This document shows positions 14,245 through 22,774 of a stretch of DNA of 29,761 bases, one piece after another. Under the pieces are notes generated by a model. That model worked only from the letters and a program-made list of their open reading frames with translations, was not told the origin of the DNA and searched no databases. The first letter of the stretch is position 1, and the number at the start of each line of letters is the position of its first letter. A program made the translations under genes and the position numbers. The stretch is from a virus, in IMG/VR virus record IMGVR_UViG_3300013195_000005, positions 13,577 through 43,337 of that record; one strand, given 5' to 3'.

Positions 14245-14981
14245 CAATGATTGGTGCAGGGATGGGACTCTTGCAAGGTGTGTCGTCGATGTTTGCGACC
14301 AAACCAGTGCAAGACCGTTCTTCACAAATCGGTGCTGCTGCATACAATAACACATTAGGTATGTATAAAACCCGGATGCTCAATGAGTACCGGCAACGTG
14401 CATACGAACGTAAAGTAGCACAAGTTACTAAACAGTTTGACGAGAACTTTGCAGCCGCAAACGCATCATTTCAAACTGAACAAGCTAAATATGCTGAACA
14501 GATGATGCAATTCGCTTTCCAAAAGGAAGGCTTATTGAACGAACTTATGCAAGCTGAAGGCGTTGCTGCTGCTACAGAAACCTACGGGCGAAGTGCAGAT
14601 AGGGCAAGGGCTATTCAGACCTTAGGTGAATACGGACGGAATCAAGCTAGATTTGTTGAAAGTATTACGAGTGCACAACGTCAATATGGTCGTAATGTTG
14701 GTGGTATTGGTGGCGCCTTGCGTCAAGCTAATATGAACACCATTGCACCTATTATGGATGGCGGTCCTATGATGCAGATGGAATCACGTGGCTACATACC
14801 TGCTTACACACAGAGCAGCGGTGGTGGCGGCTTCTTTAATACTGCTATGAAGATCATGGGTGGTGTGCAGTCTGGTCTTAAGACTTTCCAACAGTTTGAT
14901 ACTGCGTTTAATGCGAACTCTGTATTTAGACCTCGTACAACCAACAAGATTACTATTAACAAAGACGGTAAACAAGCCTAA
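14232..14981 (+). CDS. Internal virion protein B, T7 gp14-like
   Basis: This 249-residue protein (T7 gp14 is 196) begins with a hydrophobic, Gly-rich segment MIGAGMGLLQGVSSMFA, followed by long Ala/Gln/Glu helices (residues about 35-150) with little interruption, and a Gly-rich C-terminal part containing SSGGGGFFNTAMKIMGGVQS. This layout is that of gp14, the core protein that is ejected first and inserts into the host outer membrane during infection. Gene order (12-13-14-15-16) and size support the assignment. The downstream gap to gp15 is only 16 bases. Confidence 0.83.
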   Translation: MDPITMIGAGMGLLQGVSSMFATKPVQDRSSQIGAAAYNNTLGMYKTRMLNEYRQRAYERKVAQVTKQFDENFAAANASFQTEQAKYAEQMMQFAFQKEGLLNELMQAEGVAAATETYGRSADRARAIQTLGEYGRNQARFVESITSAQRQYGRNVGGIGGALRQANMNTIAPIMDGGPMMQMESRGYIPAYTQSSGGGGFFNTAMKIMGGVQSGLKTFQQFDTAFNANSVFRPRTTNKITINKDGKQA

Positions 14982-14997
14982 TCCCACGGGATAACGA

Positions 14998-17829
14998 ATG
15001 AAACTACCAAACTTGACTCAGGTTCAGTTTCAGTCAGCTGCTCAATCTCAAGAGTTTGATCCACTTAAGCTGCCTGATCCTAACCCATCATTACAACAAA
15101 ACCTCGCTGCTATTCAGGGAACCTTTGACACTCTCGCTCAAGATGACAAACTGAATGCCGGAGCTTTATATGCCGACAGTACTGGTGAAGGCTCGCTTAC
15201 CGAAACTATTGGTAAGTTTTCCGAGCTTTTGCCACAAGCTGTTAAAACTCTAACTGATGTTCAAAACGTAGACGTTGCCATTCAGATGGCACGTGCTGAT
15301 GATCAATACTACCAGATGCTGCGGCAAGGGTTGATCCCTCAAAATGCAGAGATGCTGGCTATTGAGCAGAACGAAAAGGATATTGACAACGTAACTAGAC
15401 AAGCAGCTGCTAGAGCTTCAGAGATTGCTGATAGTTACGATGTACCTCGTGGTATCTTGAACTTCTCGAACCACGGTCAGATCGCCCTTAAACGTAGGAT
15501 CGCTGGACATATGTTCCAAAACGTCTATCCTGAATGGATGGCGACACAGCTAGAGGTCAACGATACTGAAGTTATGGTTCGTGACGAGAACAACGAGCTT
15601 GTTCCCGTAAAGATTAACCAAAAAGGTCTGCCCGATTTTCAATTTAAACAAATTATGTCCCATTTGCGTACTGCATTTATGGGTCATGAGTTACTTGCTG
15701 ATGTCAATAACGATCTAATTCAGCGTGAAATGACGACTGGTTTTACCGTTGATGCACAGCTGGAGCGGGCTTATTCTAGGCAGACTAGGGGTACTGATGG
15801 GGACACTAGATTCAAGTCTGGTGTAACCAACCTGATGGAACAGATTAAGTTGGGCAACTATGCTGCACTTGCTGAGTTTCAAGTAGATGCTAAAAGCATG
15901 TGGAGTAAGGATGGTAAAACACTTACCAACACTCCTACACGTTTTTTCCAACGTTTAAAAGATTACGTTAGCACAGTTGCACTTAATGGTGCAGAGTTGC
16001 CAATTGGTAAGCTTTTGAATGAAGGTGTACTAGAAGACGGTCAAAGGTTTATTGATCGAGCACCTGCAAAAGCTGGAGAAATCCTCAGGGTTTACAGAGA
16101 AAACATCACCAAGTACCGTACCAACAAACGTAAAGCCGATAAAGCTGAAATCGATTTTGATACCACACAATTTGTGCAAAGTTGCTTGGAAAGTGGCCAG
16201 TGCACAATGGCTGATATTATCGACAAACAAGATGAAATTACCTTAAAATCTGGAGAAGCTGGTGTTCCAGCTGCAGAAAATTTAGCAACCCTAGCACGTA
16301 TTGGACGTCTTGCTACAGTTGAGGGGGAGCAGCTTACTGAGCTTGATAAAGCTGCTAGGCTTGCAATCGAAACTGGTCAAGTCAGTCTAGATGCTGATTA
16401 TGCTTTGAATCCTGTGATTTATAATCGCTATAAAGATAAGCTAGAAGGCATCGCTGCACGTAGAGACTCGCAAGAATTTAAAGACGGATCTACCCGCATT
16501 GAAAAAGCTGTCAAAGGTAAGCACGGTAAGCTTGTCGATCCAAAAGGTGATTTAACAGAAAAAGCTTTTGTAGTTAACAACCACTACCAGCGCATCTATA
16601 CACAAGAATATGATAGGCTTGTTGCTGCAAACGCTGCACTACCACCTGCTGAACAGAAAACTAAAACAGTAATTGCTAGAGAAGCTACAGAGCTTGTGCT
16701 AGGTATGTGGCGAGCAGATTCTACGGATGAAACAAATGATTTCTATGTAAATCCTAAGAATGGTAATTTTGACAACTTTCCTGAAGAGCCGCTTGAAAGA
16801 GCCAAAACAGCTCAACGTACCAACATGGTTACGTTGGCTGAGGAAAGTAAAACAACCAAAGGTATTTCTGAAGCTATTGTCAAAAACCCTTCATTGATTT
16901 TCCAAAGTGCTGAAGAAACTACTGAAGCTCTGAGAAACTTTCTAAAAACTGGGTTGATTGGTAAAGATATAGAATACAAACGAAATGTTTTAAACGATAC
17001 TTTAGGAGTTAATGTGATCCCTAAACCTGAAGCATTGATTCTAGCCGCTGCTGTAGGTTATGGAGTCATCACCCCTGAACAAGCTAAAACAGCTCAGAAC
17101 CCATATATTTTACGTAACGCTAGTGCACAGCAGGCACATATGTATCGCCTAAAACGTAGGGCAATTCGTAACGGTCAGGATTATTTAGATCCAGCTCAGT
17201 TCGGTCCTGTTAATGGTATGGCTGTACGACCTGGTTTTGAAAATCTTGTCGCTTCACAACCTCCTGGAGACACTGCATTCCCACAGCAAACCTTCCGTAG
17301 AGCACCTAAGGGTCAGCATAGATTCTTGGTAACGGTTGGTATTAACGAAGGTAACCGTACCTTTGATGGTGGTTACACCCGAAACTGGGATGGTCATGTA
17401 GACCCAGCAACTGGCGGTCCTGCACGAGGACGTCGTAATGTAGGAAGTGTTAGTTATGGTGGTTTCCAAGGAAGCCCTGCCGAAGCTGATGCTATTTTTA
17501 ATCGTAGGTTTGCAGCACTAGAGCAGCAATATGCTCCTAAGCTGTCGCAACTTGGCGTCCGTCATGGTACAAAAGCTTATGAAGCGCTGATGTTTAATAT
17601 CGCTGATTTAACAGTGCAAGCACCAGCAGCTGTGCCTGATTTTGTAAAACAATTCCCAGCTTTAATTAAGCAGGGGTTGTCGATGCAAACAATTGGAAAA
17701 GCTCGTGCTGATTCATTTATTGTAAATGGTAAACTACAAGCCGCTGGTTTTGGCAACAACTACAACACACTACTGCGAGACCAAGAGGCACGCGCTATGA
17801 CATTTCAACTTCTTAGGAGGGGACGCTGA
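14998..17829 (+). CDS. Internal virion protein C, T7 gp15-like, with C-terminal lysozyme-like domain
   Basis: This protein has 943 residues, longer than T7 gp15 (747). The first 700 residues are helical and Ala/Gln/Glu-rich, matching the ejected core protein that spans the periplasm. From about residue 772 the style changes: FLVTVGINEGNRTFDGGYTR, DGHVDPATGG and RNVGSVSYGGFQGSPAEAD. Glu784, His800, Asp802 and Asn814 are spaced as in a recurrent phage muramidase-like module (NEG...DGG...GHxDP...NxGxxS). I infer a peptidoglycan-cutting function for DNA entry, a job done by the N-terminus of gp16 in T7. The domain assignment is from memory of the pattern. It is followed by AGGAGG (17815-17820) eight bases before the gp16 ATG, with a TGATG overlap. 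Confidence 0.83.
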   Translation: MKLPNLTQVQFQSAAQSQEFDPLKLPDPNPSLQQNLAAIQGTFDTLAQDDKLNAGALYADSTGEGSLTETIGKFSELLPQAVKTLTDVQNVDVAIQMARADDQYYQMLRQGLIPQNAEMLAIEQNEKDIDNVTRQAAARASEIADSYDVPRGILNFSNHGQIALKRRIAGHMFQNVYPEWMATQLEVNDTEVMVRDENNELVPVKINQKGLPDFQFKQIMSHLRTAFMGHELLADVNNDLIQREMTTGFTVDAQLERAYSRQTRGTDGDTRFKSGVTNLMEQIKLGNYAALAEFQVDAKSMWSKDGKTLTNTPTRFFQRLKDYVSTVALNGAELPIGKLLNEGVLEDGQRFIDRAPAKAGEILRVYRENITKYRTNKRKADKAEIDFDTTQFVQSCLESGQCTMADIIDKQDEITLKSGEAGVPAAENLATLARIGRLATVEGEQLTELDKAARLAIETGQVSLDADYALNPVIYNRYKDKLEGIAARRDSQEFKDGSTRIEKAVKGKHGKLVDPKGDLTEKAFVVNNHYQRIYTQEYDRLVAANAALPPAEQKTKTVIAREATELVLGMWRADSTDETNDFYVNPKNGNFDNFPEEPLERAKTAQRTNMVTLAEESKTTKGISEAIVKNPSLIFQSAEETTEALRNFLKTGLIGKDIEYKRNVLNDTLGVNVIPKPEALILAAAVGYGVITPEQAKTAQNPYILRNASAQQAHMYRLKRRAIRNGQDYLDPAQFGPVNGMAVRPGFENLVASQPPGDTAFPQQTFRRAPKGQHRFLVTVGINEGNRTFDGGYTRNWDGHVDPATGGPARGRRNVGSVSYGGFQGSPAEADAIFNRRFAALEQQYAPKLSQLGVRHGTKAYEALMFNIADLTVQAPAAVPDFVKQFPALIKQGLSMQTIGKARADSFIVNGKLQAAGFGNNYNTLLRDQEARAMTFQLLRRGR
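17815..17820 (+). promoter_or_regulatory. Strong Shine-Dalgarno of the gp16-like gene
   Basis: AGGAGG ends eight bases before ATG 17829, inside the 3' end of the gp15-like gene. Most genes in this window lack so clear a ribosome site and rely on overlaps, so this one fixes the gp16 start and suggests independent, efficient initiation. Confidence 0.8.
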
Positions 17830-20800
17830 TGGATTATGATCCCTTACAAGAGATTCAAATGCCTGATTTGTCAGACGCTCTGGCAGATAAAATAGCAAAT
17901 GAACAAGAAGATCTTGTAGATACCGAAACCCTCGATGAAGGTGGTGAATCTGCTGACACGTTTGATGCAGGTGCTATCGGCGATGCACTGCAAGAAATCT
18001 ATCCTGACATTGAAGTTGAGGATGAAGAACCTGCACAAATTGAACCTACCTTTACCCCAGAAGAACAGGCTAACCTGGCTCAACAGGAGCAGATGCGTAC
18101 AGATATGTATGCAAAAGATCCGAGAACTGAAAGTGGTCTGAATGAAGATAAAGGTGGGTGGGATTCTATAATGGACAACATTGATGCGGTATCAGCCGGT
18201 ATCAATGATTATATTATCGATGAGGTTAACAAACTTCCGTTTGCCGATTTCCGCAAGCGCCCGCAGTATGAAAACGAGCTTGCTAAAAGCATCCGGGGTA
18301 TGAGTGGTTTGATCTTGCCATTCTTAGGTCTGCGTGGATCAGTCAAAGGTGTGAGCGGTAATATCGCTGCTCGTAGTCCGTTGGCTACACGTGCTCCTAA
18401 AACCAACCGAGCACTCAAGTGGATGCTTGACTTGGGCATCGATACTGGTATTGGTGCGTATGTTGACTCTACTTCTAAACAAAACCAACTAGACGACAAC
18501 TTTGCTGGTTTCTTGAAGAAAGAGTGGAAAGCCGTTGGTAAGTATATCCCTAGTGACTGGGCTACCCTTGATGGTGAGTCACCTGATGTGTGGGCTGAAA
18601 AGAACCGCAATGAAGGTGTCATGATGGGCTTTACCTCTAGTTTCTTGGAAGCTGGTATTAAGCTGTTCCGTTCTATCCGCGGAACCCGTAGCATGACTGA
18701 CTACGTGTTTAAAGATGAGTCGGCAGCTAAAGCATTTGCTAGAGCTGAAGAGACTAACCCACAAGAGTTCATGGAAAACATGGAGGCTGCTGCTGCTAAA
18801 ACAGAGCAGGCTTTGGATGAACTCGGTGAACTGGCTCTATCTAAGAACCCTAACCCAGAGGAGGCTACAAAGGGCGTACACGACGTTTTCCACTCGGATG
18901 AGCTTGGTGTACGTACAGCCGATGACATGGGTGTTGTAGGGGCTTCTGTGGACCAGGTGCGTATCGATGGCAACATTGGCACAGTCCAGGGTAGGTTACG
19001 TAGCATGGTATCTGAAGCAGCTCTTAAGTATGGTTTAGAAGCAGACGAACTGCCTAAGCGTACTATTATGGAAGCTGTGCAAGAACAGATCCGTAAAGCT
19101 GGATCTTACGATGCTATTCTACCCGATGGTGCTAAGATTGGTTTTGAACAAATTGACGCTGCTGGTACTCGACTAGCCGAACTTCTTACTGATCCACAAG
19201 CTGATCCTGGCTGGCTCAAGCTTATGCTAAATGAGTTTACCGAAGAGTATACTCGACTTGGTAAAAGTGCTAGAGTCTTAAATGATGAAGGTCTCAATGC
19301 TGGCATGAAAGCTATCAAGAAATATCTTGATGATTATGCCAACCTTGATGCTGAAAAAGCTCGTGCATATCTTACGACTTCTCTGGCTGGTCAGGTTTCT
19401 GACATTGCCGAGCAAGCACGTAATATGGAAGGCACTCTTGCAGTTAAGGAAGCTCAAGACCGCATCTTTGATCGCTTGACCTATCTCGTTATGGAGACTG
19501 GTTTGGCTAAAAAAATGCGTGGTCAAAAGCTTAACTTCCTGAACACTTGGAAACGTAACCCTAATAACCCTAAAGCTGTTCAAGACGCTGCACGTGAAGC
19601 TGCTAAAACAGCAGACGATCTTACAAATGAAGCTGCTGATGAAGCGATGAAGTTTGTTCAGACGCTTAAGGCTGTTTCTGAAGAACGTCCTGAGTTCTTT
19701 GATCCACTGCGTTTAGCTTATGAGTTTTCTGATGGCGACATCAACACCATGGCTAAACTCAACGAGTACATCAAAGAAAGCTTACCTGCCATTCAAAAGG
19801 CTGTATATGATAAGCGTCCTGACATCCCCAACGTTATTGTACAAGGTCTTTACTCCAACTACTATAACTCTATCCTGACTTCTGCCTCTACTCCTATGAA
19901 GGCAATCATGGGTAACACTGGCGGTATGATCGCTAAACCTGTAGCACACCTTGGTGGTGCAGCTATTGGTCTCGATGTTCGTCAGCTAAAACGTGGTTTT
20001 GTCACGTATAGTGCTGTTATGGATTCCTTTATTAAAGGTACCAAGCACATGGGTAAGGTGTTTACCATGGCATCTAAAGATCCCAATAGTGTCAGCTATA
20101 TGGTACGTGATGATCTTGTCACACGTAACTTAGAGAACTTTGAGCTTTTACGCTCGTTTGCTGATGCTTCCGCAAAACGTGGTGAACACGGTCCCGCCGC
20201 TCTTTTAGAAGTTGCAGAAACTCTCGACGCACTTGGTAACAATCCTATATTGCGATTTGGTGCTAACGCTATGTCTGCGTTTGACGGATTTACGCGTGCT
20301 GTCATGGCTAACGGTCGTGCACGGATGCTGGCATATGACGACTTTATTGACGAAGGTATAAAGCCAACTAAGGAAGCTTTTAAAGCTAAGGCTAAGGAAT
20401 ACTATGACTCTATGTTTGATACAAAGGGTCTGATCAAAAATGATTACGTAGACTACGCTACTTCTGAGATTGCCTTGAACCTAGACACCCCTCGTGTCCG
20501 TGCGTTCTCCAATCTTATTAAAGCTAACCCTTGGCTAAAACCGTTTGTACTGTTCCCTAAAACCAGCGCTAACGTCGTATCTACTTTTGGAACCTACAGT
20601 CCAGTCACCATGTTTATGGATGATTACAAAAAGATTGTAGGCACCACAAAGATGCACAATTTTACCGCAGACGAGCTTGAAAAGCTGATGAAGCCTCGTG
20701 GTCTCAAAGCTACACAAGCTGAGTTTGATGGATTGCGTGCTGAGATGCGTGGTAAAAAAGCTATCGGCGTTGCTGCTATTTACTCTGCCTTCCATATGTG

Positions 20801-21809
20801 GCAAGCAGGTAGAATTCGTGGTAACGGTCACTTTGACCCCAACCGACAGCGTATTAGGCAAGAACTTGATTATAAGAAGAAGACCTACATGGATGACGAT
20901 GGTAACTGGCACAGTTACGACTGGCTTGGTCCGGTTGGTGACTGGATGGCATTTACTGTTGACGTCATGGATAACTTTACTAGCATTGCTGAGCCTGACT
21001 TGTATCTCAACAAAGCGTGGTTTATCCTTGCTGCATCTTTGACTAGCCGCGATATGTTTGCTGGTCTTGAGCCTATGTTTGACGTGGCTCGTGGTGACGC
21101 AGGTGCTCAAACCCGTTGGGCTGGTAACTTCCTGAGTCCGATGGCACCATTGCATGGTGTGCGTCGTGATATGGGTCGTATTATTAACCCAGCTTTGCGT
21201 GTAGTTGAAAACGAACTAGCGGAGCACATTCGTAATAAGAATGGCATTGCTGATGTTCTTGATCCTGAAGGTGCGCTGCCTGAACTTCATGATTGGCTTT
21301 ACGGCGACAAAGTAGGCTACACGGAAAACCCGTGGTTGCGTGCTTGGAACGCTGTGATGCCCATGAAAGTTTTTGAAGGTCGTGATCGCCCTGAGGCTGA
21401 TTTCTTGATGCAGATTGAGTATGACACTCGACCTGTATTTAACGTAGCTGAAAACGGTGTACGATACACCGCTGAAGAGAAGGCTAAGTTGTTTGAAATT
21501 ATGGGTAAGGATGGTTACTTCCGTGAACGTATTGCCTATTGGATGGGTATTTATAATGCTCAAGAATGGCGTGATACTATCCACGGGTTGCGTCTAAAAG
21601 ATGGTAAGGAAATCGACGAAAAAATCTTCGACAACCTTTACATCAACATTGATGCAGCAGCGGCTGAAGCTAAGAAAATGGCTGAGAGCCGACTTCCTCA
21701 AGAGATGCAAGATGCTATTCAAGCTCGTGTGCACCAGGCTGGTGTCAACAAAGATGACCAACGCATGGGTCGAGCACCTACCTATACTATTGATAACATG
21801 GCTAAATAA
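17829..21809 (+). CDS. Internal virion protein D, T7 gp16-like
   Basis: The largest gene in the window: 1326 residues, nearly the length of T7 gp16 (1318). In T7, gp16 is ejected, crosses to the inner membrane and helps pull the DNA in. Here residues 1-85 are very acidic (Asp/Glu/Gln) and contain no transglycosylase motif, unlike T7. Hydrophobic segments occur at about 150-170 (GMSGLILPFLGLRGS) and 695-730 (PMKAIMGNTGGMIAKPVAHL, then GGAAIGL). The C-terminal half has conserved-looking aromatic stretches such as NPWLKPFVLFPKTSANVVST and DDDGNWHSYDWLGPVGDWM, typical of gp16-like proteins. A strong Shine-Dalgarno precedes it. Assignment by order and length is firm; the missing lytic domain matches its apparent presence in the upstream gene. 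Confidence 0.9.
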   Translation: MDYDPLQEIQMPDLSDALADKIANEQEDLVDTETLDEGGESADTFDAGAIGDALQEIYPDIEVEDEEPAQIEPTFTPEEQANLAQQEQMRTDMYAKDPRTESGLNEDKGGWDSIMDNIDAVSAGINDYIIDEVNKLPFADFRKRPQYENELAKSIRGMSGLILPFLGLRGSVKGVSGNIAARSPLATRAPKTNRALKWMLDLGIDTGIGAYVDSTSKQNQLDDNFAGFLKKEWKAVGKYIPSDWATLDGESPDVWAEKNRNEGVMMGFTSSFLEAGIKLFRSIRGTRSMTDYVFKDESAAKAFARAEETNPQEFMENMEAAAAKTEQALDELGELALSKNPNPEEATKGVHDVFHSDELGVRTADDMGVVGASVDQVRIDGNIGTVQGRLRSMVSEAALKYGLEADELPKRTIMEAVQEQIRKAGSYDAILPDGAKIGFEQIDAAGTRLAELLTDPQADPGWLKLMLNEFTEEYTRLGKSARVLNDEGLNAGMKAIKKYLDDYANLDAEKARAYLTTSLAGQVSDIAEQARNMEGTLAVKEAQDRIFDRLTYLVMETGLAKKMRGQKLNFLNTWKRNPNNPKAVQDAAREAAKTADDLTNEAADEAMKFVQTLKAVSEERPEFFDPLRLAYEFSDGDINTMAKLNEYIKESLPAIQKAVYDKRPDIPNVIVQGLYSNYYNSILTSASTPMKAIMGNTGGMIAKPVAHLGGAAIGLDVRQLKRGFVTYSAVMDSFIKGTKHMGKVFTMASKDPNSVSYMVRDDLVTRNLENFELLRSFADASAKRGEHGPAALLEVAETLDALGNNPILRFGANAMSAFDGFTRAVMANGRARMLAYDDFIDEGIKPTKEAFKAKAKEYYDSMFDTKGLIKNDYVDYATSEIALNLDTPRVRAFSNLIKANPWLKPFVLFPKTSANVVSTFGTYSPVTMFMDDYKKIVGTTKMHNFTADELEKLMKPRGLKATQAEFDGLRAEMRGKKAIGVAAIYSAFHMWQAGRIRGNGHFDPNRQRIRQELDYKKKTYMDDDGNWHSYDWLGPVGDWMAFTVDVMDNFTSIAEPDLYLNKAWFILAASLTSRDMFAGLEPMFDVARGDAGAQTRWAGNFLSPMAPLHGVRRDMGRIINPALRVVENELAEHIRNKNGIADVLDPEGALPELHDWLYGDKVGYTENPWLRAWNAVMPMKVFEGRDRPEADFLMQIEYDTRPVFNVAENGVRYTAEEKAKLFEIMGKDGYFRERIAYWMGIYNAQEWRDTIHGLRLKDGKEIDEKIFDNLYINIDAAAAEAKKMAESRLPQEMQDAIQARVHQAGVNKDDQRMGRAPTYTIDNMAK

Positions 21810-21838
21810 CCACCCATGTTCTAAACACAAAACGTGTA

Positions 21839-22774
21839 ATGTCTACAACTGAAGCACTACGTGATGGTGATGGTAATACCGTCACCTTCAATTTTCCATT
21901 TGAATATTTAGAGGAGTCCGACGTCAAAGTAACTGTCGTCGGAGAACCTACACAAATCCAAGATACCCATTATTCGTTTTCGAGTTTAACTGAAATCACA
22001 TTCGTTACACCGCCTCCTGCTGGAACTGGTAACGTTCGTATTTTTAGAGAGACCGATTCAACCAGCCTGCGAAGCCAGTTTTTCGCAGGTTCGGCTATTC
22101 GAGCGCAGGATTTGAATGAAAACTTCAACCAGACGCTTTACGTTAGTCAGGAAGTTAATGAACGCTTCATTGATACTAACAACGCTGTTTTTGCTGCAGA
22201 TGTCAGCTTAGGTGGTTTTAAAATTACCAACCTTGCTGATGGTGTCGCGACAACAGATGCTGTCAATAAAAGCCAGCTAGACGCAACACAAAACGCTAAT
22301 GATGCAGCGCTTGCAACAGCTGTAAGTAATGCACAAGCAGCACAAACCGCTGCAGAAACTGCAAAAACAGGAGCTGAAACTGCTGCAAGTACTGCAAGTA
22401 CTTCTGCTACAACTGCTGGAACTAACGCAACAACAGCAAGCGGTCATGCAGATGCTGCTGCTGCCAGTGCTGCTGCAGCTGCTGCTTCGGCTGGTGCTGC
22501 TGCTAACTTTACTGGAGCACCTGTATTTCTTGGACTTAAGCGTAATGTTGCAAACGGTCGAACCGTTTTACGCGTAGATTATTCCGAAGGATCTAATACG
22601 ACTAATACGTACGATCCTAAAGATTATTACTACAAACAGCAATACACATGTCAGATTCTCGACAACGGTATTTTGCACACAACTGGTGACAACCTTGGTG
22701 AGCCTAAGTTTGCCTTTGCAACAACGACTGATGCAAGTCGTACCTCTGGTCACGTTTACATTCAACTACACTAA
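21839..22774 (+). CDS. Tail fibre protein, T7 gp17 N-terminal-type adaptor
   Basis: This protein has 311 residues. Residues 1-150 match the T7 gp17 N-terminal (tail-attachment) domain: TFNFPFEYLEESDVKVTVVG, RIFRETDSTSLRSQFF, GSAIRAQDLNENFNQTLYVS, then GGFKITNLADGVATTDAVNK. Residues 150-225 are Ala/Thr/Ser heptad-like repeats, probably a trimeric coiled-coil shaft. The last 85 residues form a small beta-rich head. It is shorter than T7 gp17 (553), so it likely carries a further fibre protein, the next gene, as its tip. Function: attaches to the gp11/gp12 tail and links to receptor binding. A TAATG overlap links it to the following gene. Confidence 0.92.
   Translation: MSTTEALRDGDGNTVTFNFPFEYLEESDVKVTVVGEPTQIQDTHYSFSSLTEITFVTPPPAGTGNVRIFRETDSTSLRSQFFAGSAIRAQDLNENFNQTLYVSQEVNERFIDTNNAVFAADVSLGGFKITNLADGVATTDAVNKSQLDATQNANDAALATAVSNAQAAQTAAETAKTGAETAASTASTSATTAGTNATTASGHADAAAASAAAAAASAGAAANFTGAPVFLGLKRNVANGRTVLRVDYSEGSNTTNTYDPKDYYYKQQYTCQILDNGILHTTGDNLGEPKFAFATTTDASRTSGHVYIQLH

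Noticed and set aside
20535-21155. 206-codon open frame on the minus strand inside the gp16-like gene
   Set aside because: No motif, no ribosome site and complete overlap with a well supported gene.
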